From Verpa conica (Eukaryota; Ascomycota; Pezizomycetes; Pezizales; Morchellaceae), in NCBI GenBank assembly GCA_033030425.1, contig JAUFSD010000006.1, positions 372,001 to 436,000 of the forward strand: a stretch of 64,000 nt of DNA, read 5' to 3'. Each line of letters opens with the position of its first letter. Positions within the stretch are counted from its first letter, which is position 1. The translations under genes and the position numbers were made by a program. The notes beneath the pieces are model-generated. The model was not told the origin of the DNA. It made no database searches and saw only the letters and a program-made list of their open reading frames with translations. This document shows positions 22,181 through 34,900 of the stretch, in pieces.

Positions 22181-25100
22181 TTTTCCGGTTCGTGTGCGTT
22201 TTTAGGTTCAAAGGTAGTATTCCTAAATAAAAAAAGCTGGGCGGTTACCTCCTGCTAATCGGTAGTCAAGTTGGTAGGTGCGGACTGAAGGTGCAGGGGA
22301 GAAGAGTCCGCCCTTTTGTTCTTGAGGTGGGCTAATGCCAAAAGAATATTTGGAATGTAAAAGATGCCCCCCACAGCCTGATCTCATAAAATCTTTGCGG
22401 CTATTGGGCACCATTGAATGGGCAACCATCCTTTGATATAACATAGTATTAACTGGTTCCACGAGCCCTACACAGTAATACCATTGTAGGCTTAGAGCTG
22501 CTCCTATGACAACTACCCATGGATCGCGATGCAGTACTACCGGCTATTACTTGAGACACTGGAACGGCCCCCAAAATGGCGGTATACCGGGCCCTATGCA
22601 GGCGTAACACTGTAAACCGAACCGAGTCCTAAATTACTACACGGGAAAGTGAAGCCTAATATTTTCTGGAACTATATATCGTGTAACACTTCAGTTACTT
22701 TTAATAAGGACACGGCACCTACCATGCTGCACGTCTCAACGTTGACCACGCGACTGGCATCTCGATTCCACAAGCCTCAATGCGAGGCCACTTAATTCGG
22801 TCAATTAATGAGCCAAGACGGCAGTGAGAGAGTGGTTTCAATCCCACACTACCAAGAAACTACTTGCGTTCTAGGAGATATATCATTGTTTTTACTTGAG
22901 ATAAGTGTGTAAGCTCCTCCAGATGCGATATATATGCTGGATGTCGATCCTAGGGCCATCAATATTTGTAGGCTATTAAATCAAAATTTAGCCACAAAGC
23001 TTCTGATATGTGGCTCTATGGCGCTACTAAGCTGCATAAACCATTATACCTTGTAAACCTTAATGCCGTGTACCCTGTGTCTGCCTGTAACCCCCCGCAT
23101 CTAATTTGTTAATCATTATCTTCTGAGCATTATAAATAAGATAGTCTTATGCCCCACAAACCTGGTAGTCCCTTGAGGCTGACATCAGCAAATTCCTTCA
23201 AGCATTCTTTTACCTATATCAGCCATAAGCGGATTGCATGAGATGTGCCACAGCATCGTGGATGGATCTAGACACTTCTCAAATTGCTTTTTGGGCAGAA
23301 AACCAGACTCAACCAGCAAGAGTCTTGAAACCCCTTCATCTCGGAACCCTCCACTACTCCCTAGGCCAAATTTCACCCTCATACCAGCAGATATGGCTAT
23401 ATTTCACCCAGGCGCAGATAGGAAAGATAAAAACACAGACAACGGTTACTTTTAGCATGTGAAAGTCTCGAGGGTGTATGGCCGCCTCCTCTTCTATCCA
23501 GTTATCTCCTCTCGCTACACTTTATCAGCCGTATAATCCCTACAATAGGTTCTGGATCAAAAGATATCTATCTGAGACTTCTGCTCCCTCAATGCCAACC
23601 CTCTTCGAGTATGGCTAGTGGTGATAAAACAGCCAGGGTCCTTTTGAGCTCTCGGGCCAACCTGAATGATAGAACTGTTGTACCCCTCTTTAGGTTGTGG
23701 GGGGCTGAAGGTTGCGTCGGAAGACAGGCAGCAGCTCTACCGAGCCATGTGGGAAACGATTGTGAGCCATTGGGGGAGAGCCGATTTATCTGCTAGCTAA
23801 GAGATTGTGTGATGTGATTAAGTGACTCTCTATGCAGACATTACGAGGGATGAATCGATGGGTGTGGAAGATCGTTGGTCCTGATTGATAGAGCCATTTG
23901 TGCCTTGAATATGTAAGACCCCAAATGCCTAGTGTGGTGGCCCGGGGTGGCCTGATATCCTTAGCTCGCTTCTTCAAGGGCTACAATGGTGGTAATTCGA
24001 ATAGTATGTAACCCGTGTAACAGCCCAATGGGCCAGTGCGGAGAAAGGCCTGCCCAATAAGAATAGTAGATATAGCACTTCTTGCTTTCTATTGGGCCTC
24101 TTGACGCGAATTATTGCTGAGGGGCTCTTAATGCTGACGTGTGCAGTCGTAGAGTTTGGTGACAAGTAGCTTGAATGTTTCTCCTTTCTTTTTTTTCTAG
24201 AGCGAACACGTTACAGTGACAGGCGGTTATCTTGGTGCGATCTATGCCCACGCTTTATTTACTTTTGTATATTTGTTCTTTGGCTACTACCTAACCTTAA
24301 GGGCCGTATTCCGAAAAGAATAATCAATATATAATATATTCATAAGCAATCACTCGGCCGTACTACCTATTGCCAATTCTCAGATATGTATTTATGGCTA
24401 ATTCATTCATTTATACCCATTCTCAGAGTATTTAACTGATTTTCTGCAAAAGACTTTAAACCCCCACTCTCAACACGGGCCAATTTTGTCTAACCGCAGT
24501 ATTCTAGCTGCTGTATGGCGCAATATCTGATGGGTATCTTAAATATCTGGGTTAAGGTGAATCAGGGGGTTATAAACTGTCATAATGCGGAGTATTGGTA
24601 ACCTATACATATAGGACGGAATCATTTAGGTACGTGCTTCTAACCTTTAACCCTACAGGAGATTTTAATGTGCAATTGCGACGTTTCGGCAGTAGAGACA
24701 GGCCTTGTGTAAACTGTTTATAGTCTCCCGCGTTCCACGGCTTGGCCATTTTCTCGATAGTCATTGGCTCATTCAGTATCCCGCATCATGAGCGGTAACT
24801 CGACTCGAAGAGGTCCTCCGGGATGCCTTTGTCTAGATATCGAAGGACAGTCTACCCCCGTCCTTCAAACAAGCGCACTGACATTTCCCACCATTAATAG
24901 GCACTAAACTCAAGGCTCACTCTCTAAAAGCAAGGGCTACGGAAGGGAAAGGCGACTCAAAGCGTGGGCTTGAGTATAGGGGTTTAGCATCGTGGCTGAG
25001 TTGGAAGGCCATAGCTCAGTGTTTTAGAAACCGATGGCATCCGGTGTTGTGGTTCTTGACACTTGAGGAGGCACGGGATGAATAAGGGGGGGCATTTACC

Positions 25101-25302
25101 TGCCGCGCCGTAGGATTTGTCTCAGTTGGCAAATAAGCCTTCGCTTGGGCGGCACACAGACCTCTTGACAGGTGCATAACATGTGTCTCACGTGGGAGGG
25201 AACGCGGGAAGTCAACGTTTTCACCGCGGGGGCGTTGGTAATCTTCCAGGTAATATTGTGTTTCAGAATAGGCTTGGCTCACGGAGAATCACTCGGTATA
25301 TG

Positions 25303-25503
25303 TCTTATGGGTTTTGAAGTAAAAGGTGCTGAATCGATTGTCTAAAAGAGATAGAGAGATATGACGATATATGCTCCAGCAAAAAGAAGCCCGAAACTCT
25401 TATATGGGATGCCTTGCCTGGATCCTCAAACATATCAAATAGAGAAACACGTGACTCATATATGAACCCCCATCGGCTATCCTTATTAGGAAGCATCTAC
25501 AAC
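25303..25503. repeat. Dispersed repeat copy B (uninterrupted, empty site)
   Basis: Matches copy A at 19793-20067 across its length, with about 30 nt extra near 25388-25418. At the position where copy A carries the poly(A) insert, copy B reads straight through GGCTATCCTTATTAGGAAGC, so it records the pre-insertion state. Confidence 0.8.
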
Positions 25504-27326
25504 AGGTTTTTGTTTTATTTTTTTATTGCATCATCAGATTACGCGAGGAAAGATTTGTTCCATCATCTCAATCTATTTACTCAGCTAAAATTGACATAGA
25601 AACTAATAAAATACAATAGGCCCCTACTATAGCTAGAAGGCTAGTCCTAAGAATACTCGATATATATGGATATGATATGTTGGTCCCATGTATTGTAGGA
25701 TCAAAGTAAAAATGTCTATCAAAGATGCAAAATCTCTATCTAAAGTGTAGCTCTATAGCGGGGGTACCTTAAATATATAGCATATACAGTACTAGCAAAC
25801 AAAAACAACTAATTAAAGACCCAGGAGAAAAAACCATCGCCCTCAACTCTTTCTCTCTTCCGCATTGATCTTCCCTTTGAGTAGTTCACCGCGTCATATC
25901 CTAACCTCTCACTATCTAATAGGTAATCTATGTAGCCTTAACCCTAGAACGTTAGGTTCACGTTGGAATAATAGCTAACATAGTACGATCTACAAGAGGA
26001 AATAGAGCCCGAGGAGCATATACCAATACCCCCTAAGTGTTTTAAGGTAAAAAGAACATCCACTTTGGGGGATGGATTAGTCGCTTATTCGCGAATGCGA
26101 GGAATTCGCTCTAATAACCTAAAGTACTAGTCTAGGGGAATCTCCTAAGCAACAACAAGATAAATGCTTTATTTATCACCATTGATATAGATTCCAGGGC
26201 GTGTGTATCATATATCTCCTTCGCAGTCTCTAATTCTATATAGTGCTAAGTAGCTATAGAAATTTTTAATTAAAACTATGACAGCTTATAGATATTCAAC
26301 TAGTGATTAAGTACTGTTTTATTATAGTACTTGGAGTACCTAGGAGAAACTTTGATTTGTCTCATGTAGGTATTAATTCTTAGGTCCACGATTTCGAGGT
26401 AGATTATGTGACCTACTAAGTGGCTGTGTTATTGTGGCGAAGTTGGTCATATTTCGGGGGGCAGGTTTTGGAGGCGTAGTAACTATAGTTTTCATTATCG
26501 TAGGATTCCGCACTGACACGTCATTCAGTTCTTGGCCACAGCTATACAGGGCAAGAGAAATTTTTTTTTCCCCCAGTGTTTGGCGCCTGAAAATTTTTGA
26601 GGGTGTTTGGGATTATGGGACGGTTTACAGTATCAGACAAGGGCTCGTTGAAGTGAGCTGCATGACCCTGCGCACTGGGCAGCAAGATTAATACCCATCT
26701 TTCAATATATCTCTCTGCTATACCGCGGCCGTCACAGCGCGAGCGGGGCTAAGTGTTTTTTCGATGCCAATTTCTAGCTTTGACCAGCCCTTAATTAATC
26801 TTATGCCCAAAGTGCGAATCTCAGGGAATGATGTCATTATAGGAGCGCGGCTGATATATTTTCTCTGACATCGGGTTGATTGCCGTAAAATTTTAGCTGC
26901 ATTATTCCTGAAGTGGAAATCAACGATCAGATCGTGATAAAGGAAAAGAGAGCGTATTAGGAAATGTTCCGATGGCGGTAAGTTATAACGGCAAGAATAT
27001 GTTGATGGAGTGCCTTCATTGGTAATCACTCGTGCTGTAACCCGACAATATAATCTAGTGGGTTCATAATAGGTGCGGTCATGTAATAATCGGTAACAAG
27101 GCTATTTACCAGTACATAGCACTTGATTAACTCCAAATACAGGGCTATTAGCGAAATGTAGGGTAAGGGGTCAGATAGAAATGGTTTACACATAGTATTA
27201 GACGAAATATTATAGAACGCCGTGAATTAGCAAGGAGTGGCAAAATTCCCAGTTAGCCATCCTCCCTTCCCGAAGCCTCTCAGAGATATGCAGGTTAGTG
27301 GTTGCATATATGCGCATAATGAAAAC

Positions 27327-27370
27327 ATAAAAAATAAGAAAAAATAAGAAAAAATAAGAAAAAATAAAAA
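27327..27370 (+). repeat. A-rich microsatellite
   Basis: Four tandem 10-bp units of the form AAAAAATAAG, ending AAAAATAAAAACG. Confidence 0.85.
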
Positions 27371-27594
27371 CGAAGACAACGATGGCCTTTGAAAAGAAAA
27401 CCAGGTTTCTACCCTGCTCCTCATCCTTAGGCTTTTATCCCTGTAAGATCCCTACAGGATGCAGTGTAGGTGTGCTATTATAGCGAGAAGGGCACTCGGT
27501 TAATAGTTTTCTCTCTTTGTGTTTGCGTGGAACCTCCATATAGCAAGCCATGTTAATCTTCTTCCTCGGAGCGACTCGGGCCAAGACTCACAAT

Positions 27595-28377
27595 TTAAAA
27601 CAAAGGATCTCTCCAACGCCGATCGCGATCAGGTTTTAGTAGCCTTTTCAATTCAACGTTGTTGTATGTTGTTACCATGTCATATGCAGTTTGCCCCCAG
27701 ATATTTCTATCCGCGGCATCTGCTCCTCTGCTTAAGAGCATCTGGCTCATACCGTATTCTCCCCTCCTAGCTGCATGATGAAGGGCAGTAAACCCTCTTA
27801 TATTTTTCGCCATAATCTTAGCACCATTTGATAGTAGGAGCCGAGCTACCCCAATCTTGCCGCTCTCTGCAGCTAGGTGGAGTGCAGTTGTGTTATCCCT
27901 GGCTAGGATATCAACTTCGATCCCAGCTTCCAGCAGGGTTGCGACGATCTTTCTATGCCCACGAGAAGCTGCCGTATGGAGTGGCGTGTAAAAAAGGATC
28001 TCTGATATAACCCTAATGTTGGCACCTTTCTGTAACAACATTTTGAAGATCCTTACATCTTCACATACATGGAGCAAACTGCAGTATTCAAACTCTATCC
28101 CTGGGTCTCTTTCTTCAACATTGGCCCCCTTTTCAAATAGTCTTCTTAAAACAAGCTCGTTTTTTGTGACCACTGCCCAGTGAAGCACGGATACCGGGCC
28201 GTAACCCCACCGAGGTTTTGGTTGGGGAATTTTATATGCGAGTGCTATTTCGTATACGTTAGGGGTCAAAATTTGTGCGAGTCGGCGGTTTGCTCGATGA
28301 AGGGAAATGAGATCCTTTCGCGTAAGAATTTCCGCGATGAGACAGAGAATCTCGTTTGGTAGACTCAGGAGTGACAT
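27595..28377 (-). CDS. F-box and ankyrin-repeat protein
   Basis: Probable adaptor of an SCF ubiquitin ligase. With ATG at 28377 the protein begins MSLLSLPNEILCLIAEILTR, a typical start for fungal F-box-ankyrin proteins, giving 260 aa. The frame stays open upstream to an ATG at 28581, but the extra 68 residues are Pro/Ser-rich low complexity and are probably leader. After the F-box (residues about 3-45) come four or five ankyrin repeats: VLHWAVVTKNELVLRRLFEK, a weaker SLLHVCEDVRIFKMLLQKGA unit, TPLHTAASRGHRKIVATLLE, TALHLAAESGKIGVARLLLS and TALHHAARRGEYGMSQMLLS. Unlike the NLR array at 12.9-13.9 kb these repeats are divergent, which indicates an older, stable protein. Single exon; no lesions. 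Confidence 0.85.
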   Translation of the reverse strand: MSLLSLPNEILCLIAEILTRKDLISLHRANRRLAQILTPNVYEIALAYKIPQPKPRWGYGPVSVLHWAVVTKNELVLRRLFEKGANVEERDPGIEFEYCSLLHVCEDVRIFKMLLQKGANIRVISEILFYTPLHTAASRGHRKIVATLLEAGIEVDILARDNTTALHLAAESGKIGVARLLLSNGAKIMAKNIRGFTALHHAARRGEYGMSQMLLSRGADAADRNIWGQTAYDMVTTYNNVELKRLLKPDRDRRWRDPLF

Positions 28378-28581
28378 CTTGTCAAACACCAAATAGATAC
28401 CTGGGAGGGGTTGGTTAGCTATAGTCGAAAGAGGGTTCTGGGAGGGGCAGCACAAACAGGAGTTTGGGGGCGTTTTCTGATAGACTGTTGGCAGGTGAGT
28501 AGGTGGGTTTGGTGCTGGGGCTGAAGGTGAGGATGCGAGCTCGTCGTTGATATTGGAACTGGAGGTATACGTTTTGACCAA

Positions 28582-30319
28582 TCAGGCCCCTCTTAGCATA
28601 TTCAGGTGCGGCGAATAAGAAATACTACAAATAGGATTTATCACGCGTATAGGACTCTTTTATTTAGGAGAAACAGAAGTATCTATTTGATGCTATCTCG
28701 CGGATATATAACAATAATACCAATAGGTTTATATCCTTAATATATATATACTACTTTAAGATCATAATTAAGAATCAACAGGCCCCTATGACTAAGCGTA
28801 TTGGCTACTGTTCTAGCCTTTAATTAATCTAGTAATTAAGACCAAGAGCTATAGTCGCGGAAAATTCCCCAAAGTCTAGTAGGAATGGAGGATGAAGAAA
28901 GTACATCTATATGTTCAAGCAGCATGTAAGCGCTCCATGTGGTATTCAGTACCCTTGGTGAGCTTTTCGGTGTATGGATCTAAGTTTATCTCTTGATATC
29001 TAATCTAGTTAATAGTAAGTAAAGCAGGAATCAAATATGTTCTTTAAGGAGCTATTTGGTAGTGACCAGTGGGTTCTATATCAATTGTCTACCGTTGCTA
29101 TCAAGCCACCAGAGATATCGGCTACTGGCTGATTAAAGCTTGGAGAAGCTTGGAGCACTAAGCTATGTAGCTAGGTAAGCTAGAAACACGACCGGCACGG
29201 TCCAGTCTTTTAGTACCGAGCTACTACTATGACCAGAGCTCTTTACATAAAATACATACAGGGACAAGGGAGGGATATAGGATGGAGTATGTTCGGGGAA
29301 GGTCGGGTTTGCGTTAAGAAGAAAGAAATATTGGGGTGCCTGATAAAGGGAATTGATACCGGTCTATATATATAGCTTTTTAATTCTTTACATCTAAAAG
29401 TCTCACCTTGTTACCTTGAACCTAGGGCTACTGCCAATTAGGAGTGTTTTAGGGGGGAATAAATTAAGAGGGGAAATGGATTGATTTCGGTCTTGGGTTT
29501 TCTCTCCGGCCATAGTCTAACCTACGTAGAGTTTATATGGGTTCTCGGAGCCTGTCAACTCTTAACATTAGAATTGTGTATTATTTGGGGTGATAATTAT
29601 ATAAAACTCCTATTCTGGGTGCTATAATTGGTTTTCCTTTTTTTTCGTGCCATGCACATCTATATACTTAGAAACGGTGGTTACCTCGATACTAGTATGT
29701 ATTTTGGGTATGCTTCTTAATCTAGAAATCTTGACGTAAACTTCGCCTACGGCTTGTAATAGGGTTGATCAAATGACTAAATATCTGCACATCAACCTCA
29801 GGTAAAGAGATGGTTTTGTGTTGCTTGTCACATTGCCACGCATAAAAATTCCAAGAGTTCTGTGATAGCCTGCCGGTAGATCTTAGAGCAGGGGCTGGTA
29901 ATGATTGTAGGTACTTAGCCCCCACGGTGGCGTATTTATGTGATATGCCCTGGAGACACCTGCAATCTGGATAAGCGAGAAAGATCTAGACATATCTTTT
30001 GCTGGTAACGATTTTTGATCCGCCCAACCTAGCATATTCGCGACTTGGTTGGTAAACTTTAATTACACTTGCATGTTCAGGTACTTTTTCTTTACAGGGT
30101 ACTTCCAGGGGACTGCACCCCGCATCATTGAGGTCTGGGGATAAATACCACAGTATTAAAAGAGTGGATAAAGAAAAGTTTGAATGAAATCTTGTAATTA
30201 TGCCATACCAAAAAACGCCACAATAGCCAGATATCTATCTTAACATTGTAAAAAGCATCCTCCATCTACGAACCCGCAATTTCAATCACATTCATTATTT
30301 AACTCCCTAGCTATAGTAT
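28582..30319. other. AT-rich gene-poor region
   Basis: Very TA-rich, with TATATATA tracts near 28741-28751. Only stray frames, such as 29925-29722 (-). No gene or element recognised. Confidence 0.45.
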
Positions 30320-31957
30320 TTAATCAACCTTTCCTGCAGCCCTTGCCTCGAGCCTGTCTTTGACCCATGCCTCTGTCCTTTCCAACGCGCGCTCCGGACG
30401 GTTTTTATGTTGCAACAAATACCCTTGAATTTCGGCTGGCGAGAATGTAAGATCGGGAATCAGCTTCACAAAATCTGCCGTCATTTCCTTCAACTTTTGT
30501 CTTTTTATGAGAGAACTGGCGACTTCATCTTCTCGCACTTCTTTCTTTTCCAACAATCCAGAGTCAGATGAAGCGGAGGAGGGAGGGGTTTTAGTGTCGG
30601 AGGGTGAGGAGTCTGATGAAGCGGAATCAGAATATCTACTAATAGAATAGTCTTCGAACATGCGCTCAAACAGCCCGCCAACAGCGTCCTTCCCAGCAAG
30701 TGTGAATTGAATCTTCATATCAACCCTGCCTGGCCTGATAAGCGCGGGATCCAGCTTCTCTGGGTGATTAGTAGTGAGGATGAGGATGCGGCCTTCATGG
30801 GAGGCAACACCATCGATGGCGTTAAGTAGACCAGAAAACGAAATTCCCTTCTTGCTACTATCCGAATCTTCCTTCGATTTCGTTTCCGCTTCTTCGCTTT
30901 TGGGTTCCTCTTTCTTTTGCACCCGTGCAATACCCACTGTATCCACATCTTCCAACAACACTACACACTTCCTGGGCAACTTTTCGAATAGCCCCGCTAG
31001 ACCCTCTTCCGTGAGCGACTTACTCGCTAAACTAAGTACGTAGATCTTCAAACCAAATTTTCCAGCGACTGCAAAGCTCAGGGAACTCTTTCCTGTACCA
31101 GGAGGGCCATGAAGGAGATAGCCACGTCTATACGGGATTCCACGGTCGGCGTACCACTTTCTAGTATCCTGTTCCAAGTAGTCCCTAATATCATCGACAA
31201 ACATCTCTTTTTGGTGTTCGTCAAGGACAACGGTGGAGAGGGGTCTACTCGGTCTAGCGAGGCAGCGAGTCCAGTTGGGTGGTTGCCCGAGCTGTGTGCC
31301 AACTGTTGGACGGTAGACAACAGTCTTGCTGCGATCCTTCTCTAAAAATCGGAGACGTGCTTCACGGAGAAGGTCTTTCAAGAGTTCTGGGGAGGTGCCG
31401 AATGTAGAAAGTTCAATCGTTTCTTGTGGCCACCAGCAATCCTTTCCATCTTCGAGAACACGCCTCAACAGCACCATTCTTCCCTTATATCGGAACGTAT
31501 GCCATCCTGGTGCTGGGGTAAATTGAAGGGGTGCACGCCTTAACATCTCCCAGGCACTCAGATCACTTTTCGATTCTTCTTCATCCTCATCTACATTTTC
31601 AGATTCCTGCTGCAACGACCCGAATGCCATCCCAGCAACGAAGTACTTTGTTGAATTTGCGAATTCTTGTCCAGCAATCCAGGCCATCAGATGCTCATAC
31701 AAGTCGTCGCGCGACCGAACCTGTGCTGTCGCCATCAGGAAGCGAAATGCTACCATCGACAGGAAGTCGTACCAATACTGCCAGCAGGTAGCGATGGCTG
31801 TTGCTACCAGAAGAAAGGTTACGATGGACGGCATTGAGATTCCAAAGTAATTGAAAATAGTGATGAGGGTATAGTACCCGGGAATAATATTCTCGATCGC
31901 GAGGTGAGGTGCTCCCTGGCCTGGCAAGCTGGGTTGGGAGGCATTGAAGCTCTCCAT
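30320..31957 (-). CDS. BCS1-type AAA ATPase (fungal BCS1-like paralogue)
   Basis: Single-exon protein of 545 aa. Order: short N-terminus, transmembrane segment (about residues 43-62, IVTFLLVATAIATCWQYW), BCS1_N-type domain (about 65-260), then AAA+ ATPase with Walker A GPPGTGKS (284-291), Walker B VVLLEDVD (332-339), sensor-1 region LTTNHPE (394-400) and arginine-finger block ALIRPGRVD. Two low-complexity insertions stand out: a K/E/S-rich stretch (about 347-370) right after Walker B and a Ser-rich stretch (about 440-470). True Bcs1 folds and translocates the Rieske protein in the mitochondrial inner membrane. Fungi carry many divergent BCS1-like paralogues of unknown function, and these insertions suggest this is one. 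ATPase residues are intact. Confidence 0.92.
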   Translation of the reverse strand: MESFNASQPSLPGQGAPHLAIENIIPGYYTLITIFNYFGISMPSIVTFLLVATAIATCWQYWYDFLSMVAFRFLMATAQVRSRDDLYEHLMAWIAGQEFANSTKYFVAGMAFGSLQQESENVDEDEEESKSDLSAWEMLRRAPLQFTPAPGWHTFRYKGRMVLLRRVLEDGKDCWWPQETIELSTFGTSPELLKDLLREARLRFLEKDRSKTVVYRPTVGTQLGQPPNWTRCLARPSRPLSTVVLDEHQKEMFVDDIRDYLEQDTRKWYADRGIPYRRGYLLHGPPGTGKSSLSFAVAGKFGLKIYVLSLASKSLTEEGLAGLFEKLPRKCVVLLEDVDTVGIARVQKKEEPKSEEAETKSKEDSDSSKKGISFSGLLNAIDGVASHEGRILILTTNHPEKLDPALIRPGRVDMKIQFTLAGKDAVGGLFERMFEDYSISRYSDSASSDSSPSDTKTPPSSASSDSGLLEKKEVREDEVASSLIKRQKLKEMTADFVKLIPDLTFSPAEIQGYLLQHKNRPERALERTEAWVKDRLEARAAGKVD

Positions 31958-34900
31958 AGTTTGATTAGGTACTGGAGAAGAAAAAGAAATTGGGTGACTT
32001 TTGCTGCAGATTTTTGTGTTCCAGTGATGTGAATGCGAGGACTGAAGAAGAGAACAGGGTTAGGCAGGGTCTTTATAACTTCGGGGGAAAACCACAATAT
32101 CGTTTATTCTCACATGCTGACCCCGTTGCCTCCACCCACAGTGACCCCCAGCTGAGTGGCTCTGAATTGGTTATTGATGCTGCGTGTGCCCAAACGTGGG
32201 GCCATGACGAACCCCGCCGAAACCCCGTCATCGTACATGTCCCGCCTACCGATATCGTTCAAGACCGCAGTCTCGGGTACAAGTCGCTTGCTAGCCGCAG
32301 TAGCTGTGACCATTTGTTGTAGGGATCGGTAGATACCCGTGTCCCTATGCACTTGAGTGCTGAACGCCCTAGTACTGGGAGTGAGTCACCCCGCAGAAGC
32401 GCCCCTGGGCAACAGTCAGGTACCTAAGCATGTATTCCTCAGGTGCTTGTGACCTGAGTGTGCCTTTAAAGTAACGGCTAAAAAGACTGTCAGCATCTTG
32501 TGAATCAGAATCGGGCATGTCTCGGAACCAAAAGCATCAGCAACAGTTTCCCAGCATCGCGTGCTCAAGGTAGATGTGCCACTGTGTGTGACATAAATCG
32601 GGATGAAAATGGATTGGCCCGCCCAAATTAAGCTTGCGTTTGTGTAACTCCTAAGAGTCTCCTTTATCGATAAGCGTAGTCTGAAGACGGTAACCCAAGG
32701 CAACGCGCTGGCGTGACTCAACGTTGGGTTCCTCACCTAGGTACTGTAGCTGGAGTACATTTGCTTGTTTACTGGGGTACATGCATCGGCAGACACCCTA
32801 GATAGGTACTTATTTCGAGCACGTGGTACTTTTGGAGTAGTGCCTGCCCTCTGAAAAAACAAAGAGGTATATCAGATATAGCCCAGTTAGCCAAGTATAG
32901 CTGCACCTCCAAGCTCCAGCATAACCCAAGATAGTCTTAGCTTTTTGGTTCTTTTTCGAATTCTATGTATGTCCGATGACTACACTTTCTTGTGCAGATT
33001 ATTTTTGTAAGGGTGAGGATCAAAGTCGACAAGTATTTATGTAGTCACTTTAACTTCCTTGTAACATAGGTAGGTCAGATCACCACCTTACCAGGGGCCT
33101 GGGATTTCCGGATAAAACATTTCAAGCTTAAAGGGCTGAAACAAATGACACATTCTACTTAGCTGTCAGTAATCGGTTTCAGATTCCCAGTTTCGGTAAG
33201 GTAAAAGTGAGATTCCCTCATCTCTGTGCACACATCCACTCACCAGCCACGTGGGGACTCAAGACTAAGCCTTGTTAATTAACCATGTTGCGGTGCGTCT
33301 AGAAACGCTGGTAACGTCAGCTAGGGTGTGAAACCATTGATATTTACGGAATAGAGTCACTAAAGGTCGTATCAAATCTTGAATTAACTAGGTAATCATA
33401 ATTATCTAGCGATGACGTCTTGGTGTCAGCATGTCCATTTGGTGCGGCAAAAACTGTTGGAGCTGGTGAATTAGCTTCTTAGACCAGAAATCTAGCTTAT
33501 AAGGTTTTAAACCAGCCGGAATCCTACACTCAGGGTTCAACTTCACCTGCCCTCAGCTCGGAGTCGAAAAAGCATAATTGCATACTCTGCCACGTATACT
33601 GTGATGCGGAAGAACACGTAACTCCATAAGGTAACCATATACCTAGAAACTATTTCTGTTAACATCTATAGGCATATATGATCAAAGAGGCTATAGCAAA
33701 TATCGATTACCCGGTCGCATAAGCCCCCAAGGTTTCCGCTCAAATGATATGTCTACAGAGGTGTTGCTAGTAGGAAACCGAGGGAGTATATCAGATGGAG
33801 GTTTTAAATTTGGTAAGCTCTTTCATGGTGGACTGGTTGGATTGGAGGAGGGGTTGTTGGGTACGTATGTAGTTGGGGGGATAAGCATGCGTTGTGGAGT
33901 GATGTTAGGTTATATTGTTAGCGCAGATTTTAGACTGCTGCTTAGTATTTCTCACGCCATTAGTAGATTTATGTTGAAATTACCCAGCTCTATAATCTCT
34001 ATATTTGTGGTTTTTACTAAAGGAGTTAGAGAGGACTACCATGATTTTGGCCTGACGAGACCCGGAGTAAAATTATACTGACCGCCGTATAAGTATGCTT
34101 CTAAGACTAAATTGGACCGTTAGGTTTCAACGAAGTTGCAAGTTAGGAGTCGGATGGCTATGTAGTAGAGGCCTCGTTTAACCTTTTGGCGATAAGTATA
34201 CGTATATACCTAGCCGATACCTGTTATACGAGCCCTGTACTTAGAGGATAATTAAATATTGTCACCTACGAAGCCTAATTTGTATATAGCTACAGGCAGT
34301 ACTTAGTTTCAGACCAAGTAGTTATGTCATCATTTCTGTATATCCTTTTCATAGCCTGTCACTCGGGCTCGATTAAGGATAGCTAGGTCAGTTCTCACAA
34401 CCATATATTCTTTTTATGGGTTAATTAATCCTAATGTGTATGGGCTAATGTATTCGCAAAGATGAAATGGGAAATCACACAAAATCACGGTTAGGGCATA
34501 AAATTCCGGTACCTACAGGTTATATCATCAGTCAACATCCTCATCTACAGAAAGGAGTCTGAACTCGGGGTGAAGACCGATAGGGGTCATGGCGGTAGAC
34601 TTTTCTGAAACAACCTCTGAGTATCGATTCCTGATTTAATTTAGCATTCGGCAGCTCTGCTACGAACCAACAACCCTATATTGAAGCCTAGAGTTGTTAT
34701 ATGTAGGAATGTTATGCACATTGACCGGTCTTCCCTGCCAAATACATCAAAACTGATACTATAGATTGTGCTATCAACGGAATGACGAACTATATTCCCT
34801 AAGCTAAGATGTATCATACCTATATGTTTCATGTCATGTCATCAATGACGCTTATAGACTAGGGAAGAGAGTCTGCATATTTCTACAGGGTAGTAAATCA

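Larger units (their letters stand above)
22181..27594. other. Long gene-poor region
   Basis: About 5.4 kb with many stops, AT-rich segments and only short open frames without family signals. It contains dispersed repeat copy B (25303-25503) and an A-rich microsatellite near 27327-27370. No tRNA, transposase or other gene could be supported. Confidence 0.45.

Noticed and set aside
22835..22852. tRNA T-arm-like GTGGTTTCAATCCCAC
   Set aside because: No matching acceptor, D-arm or A-box upstream at the right spacing.
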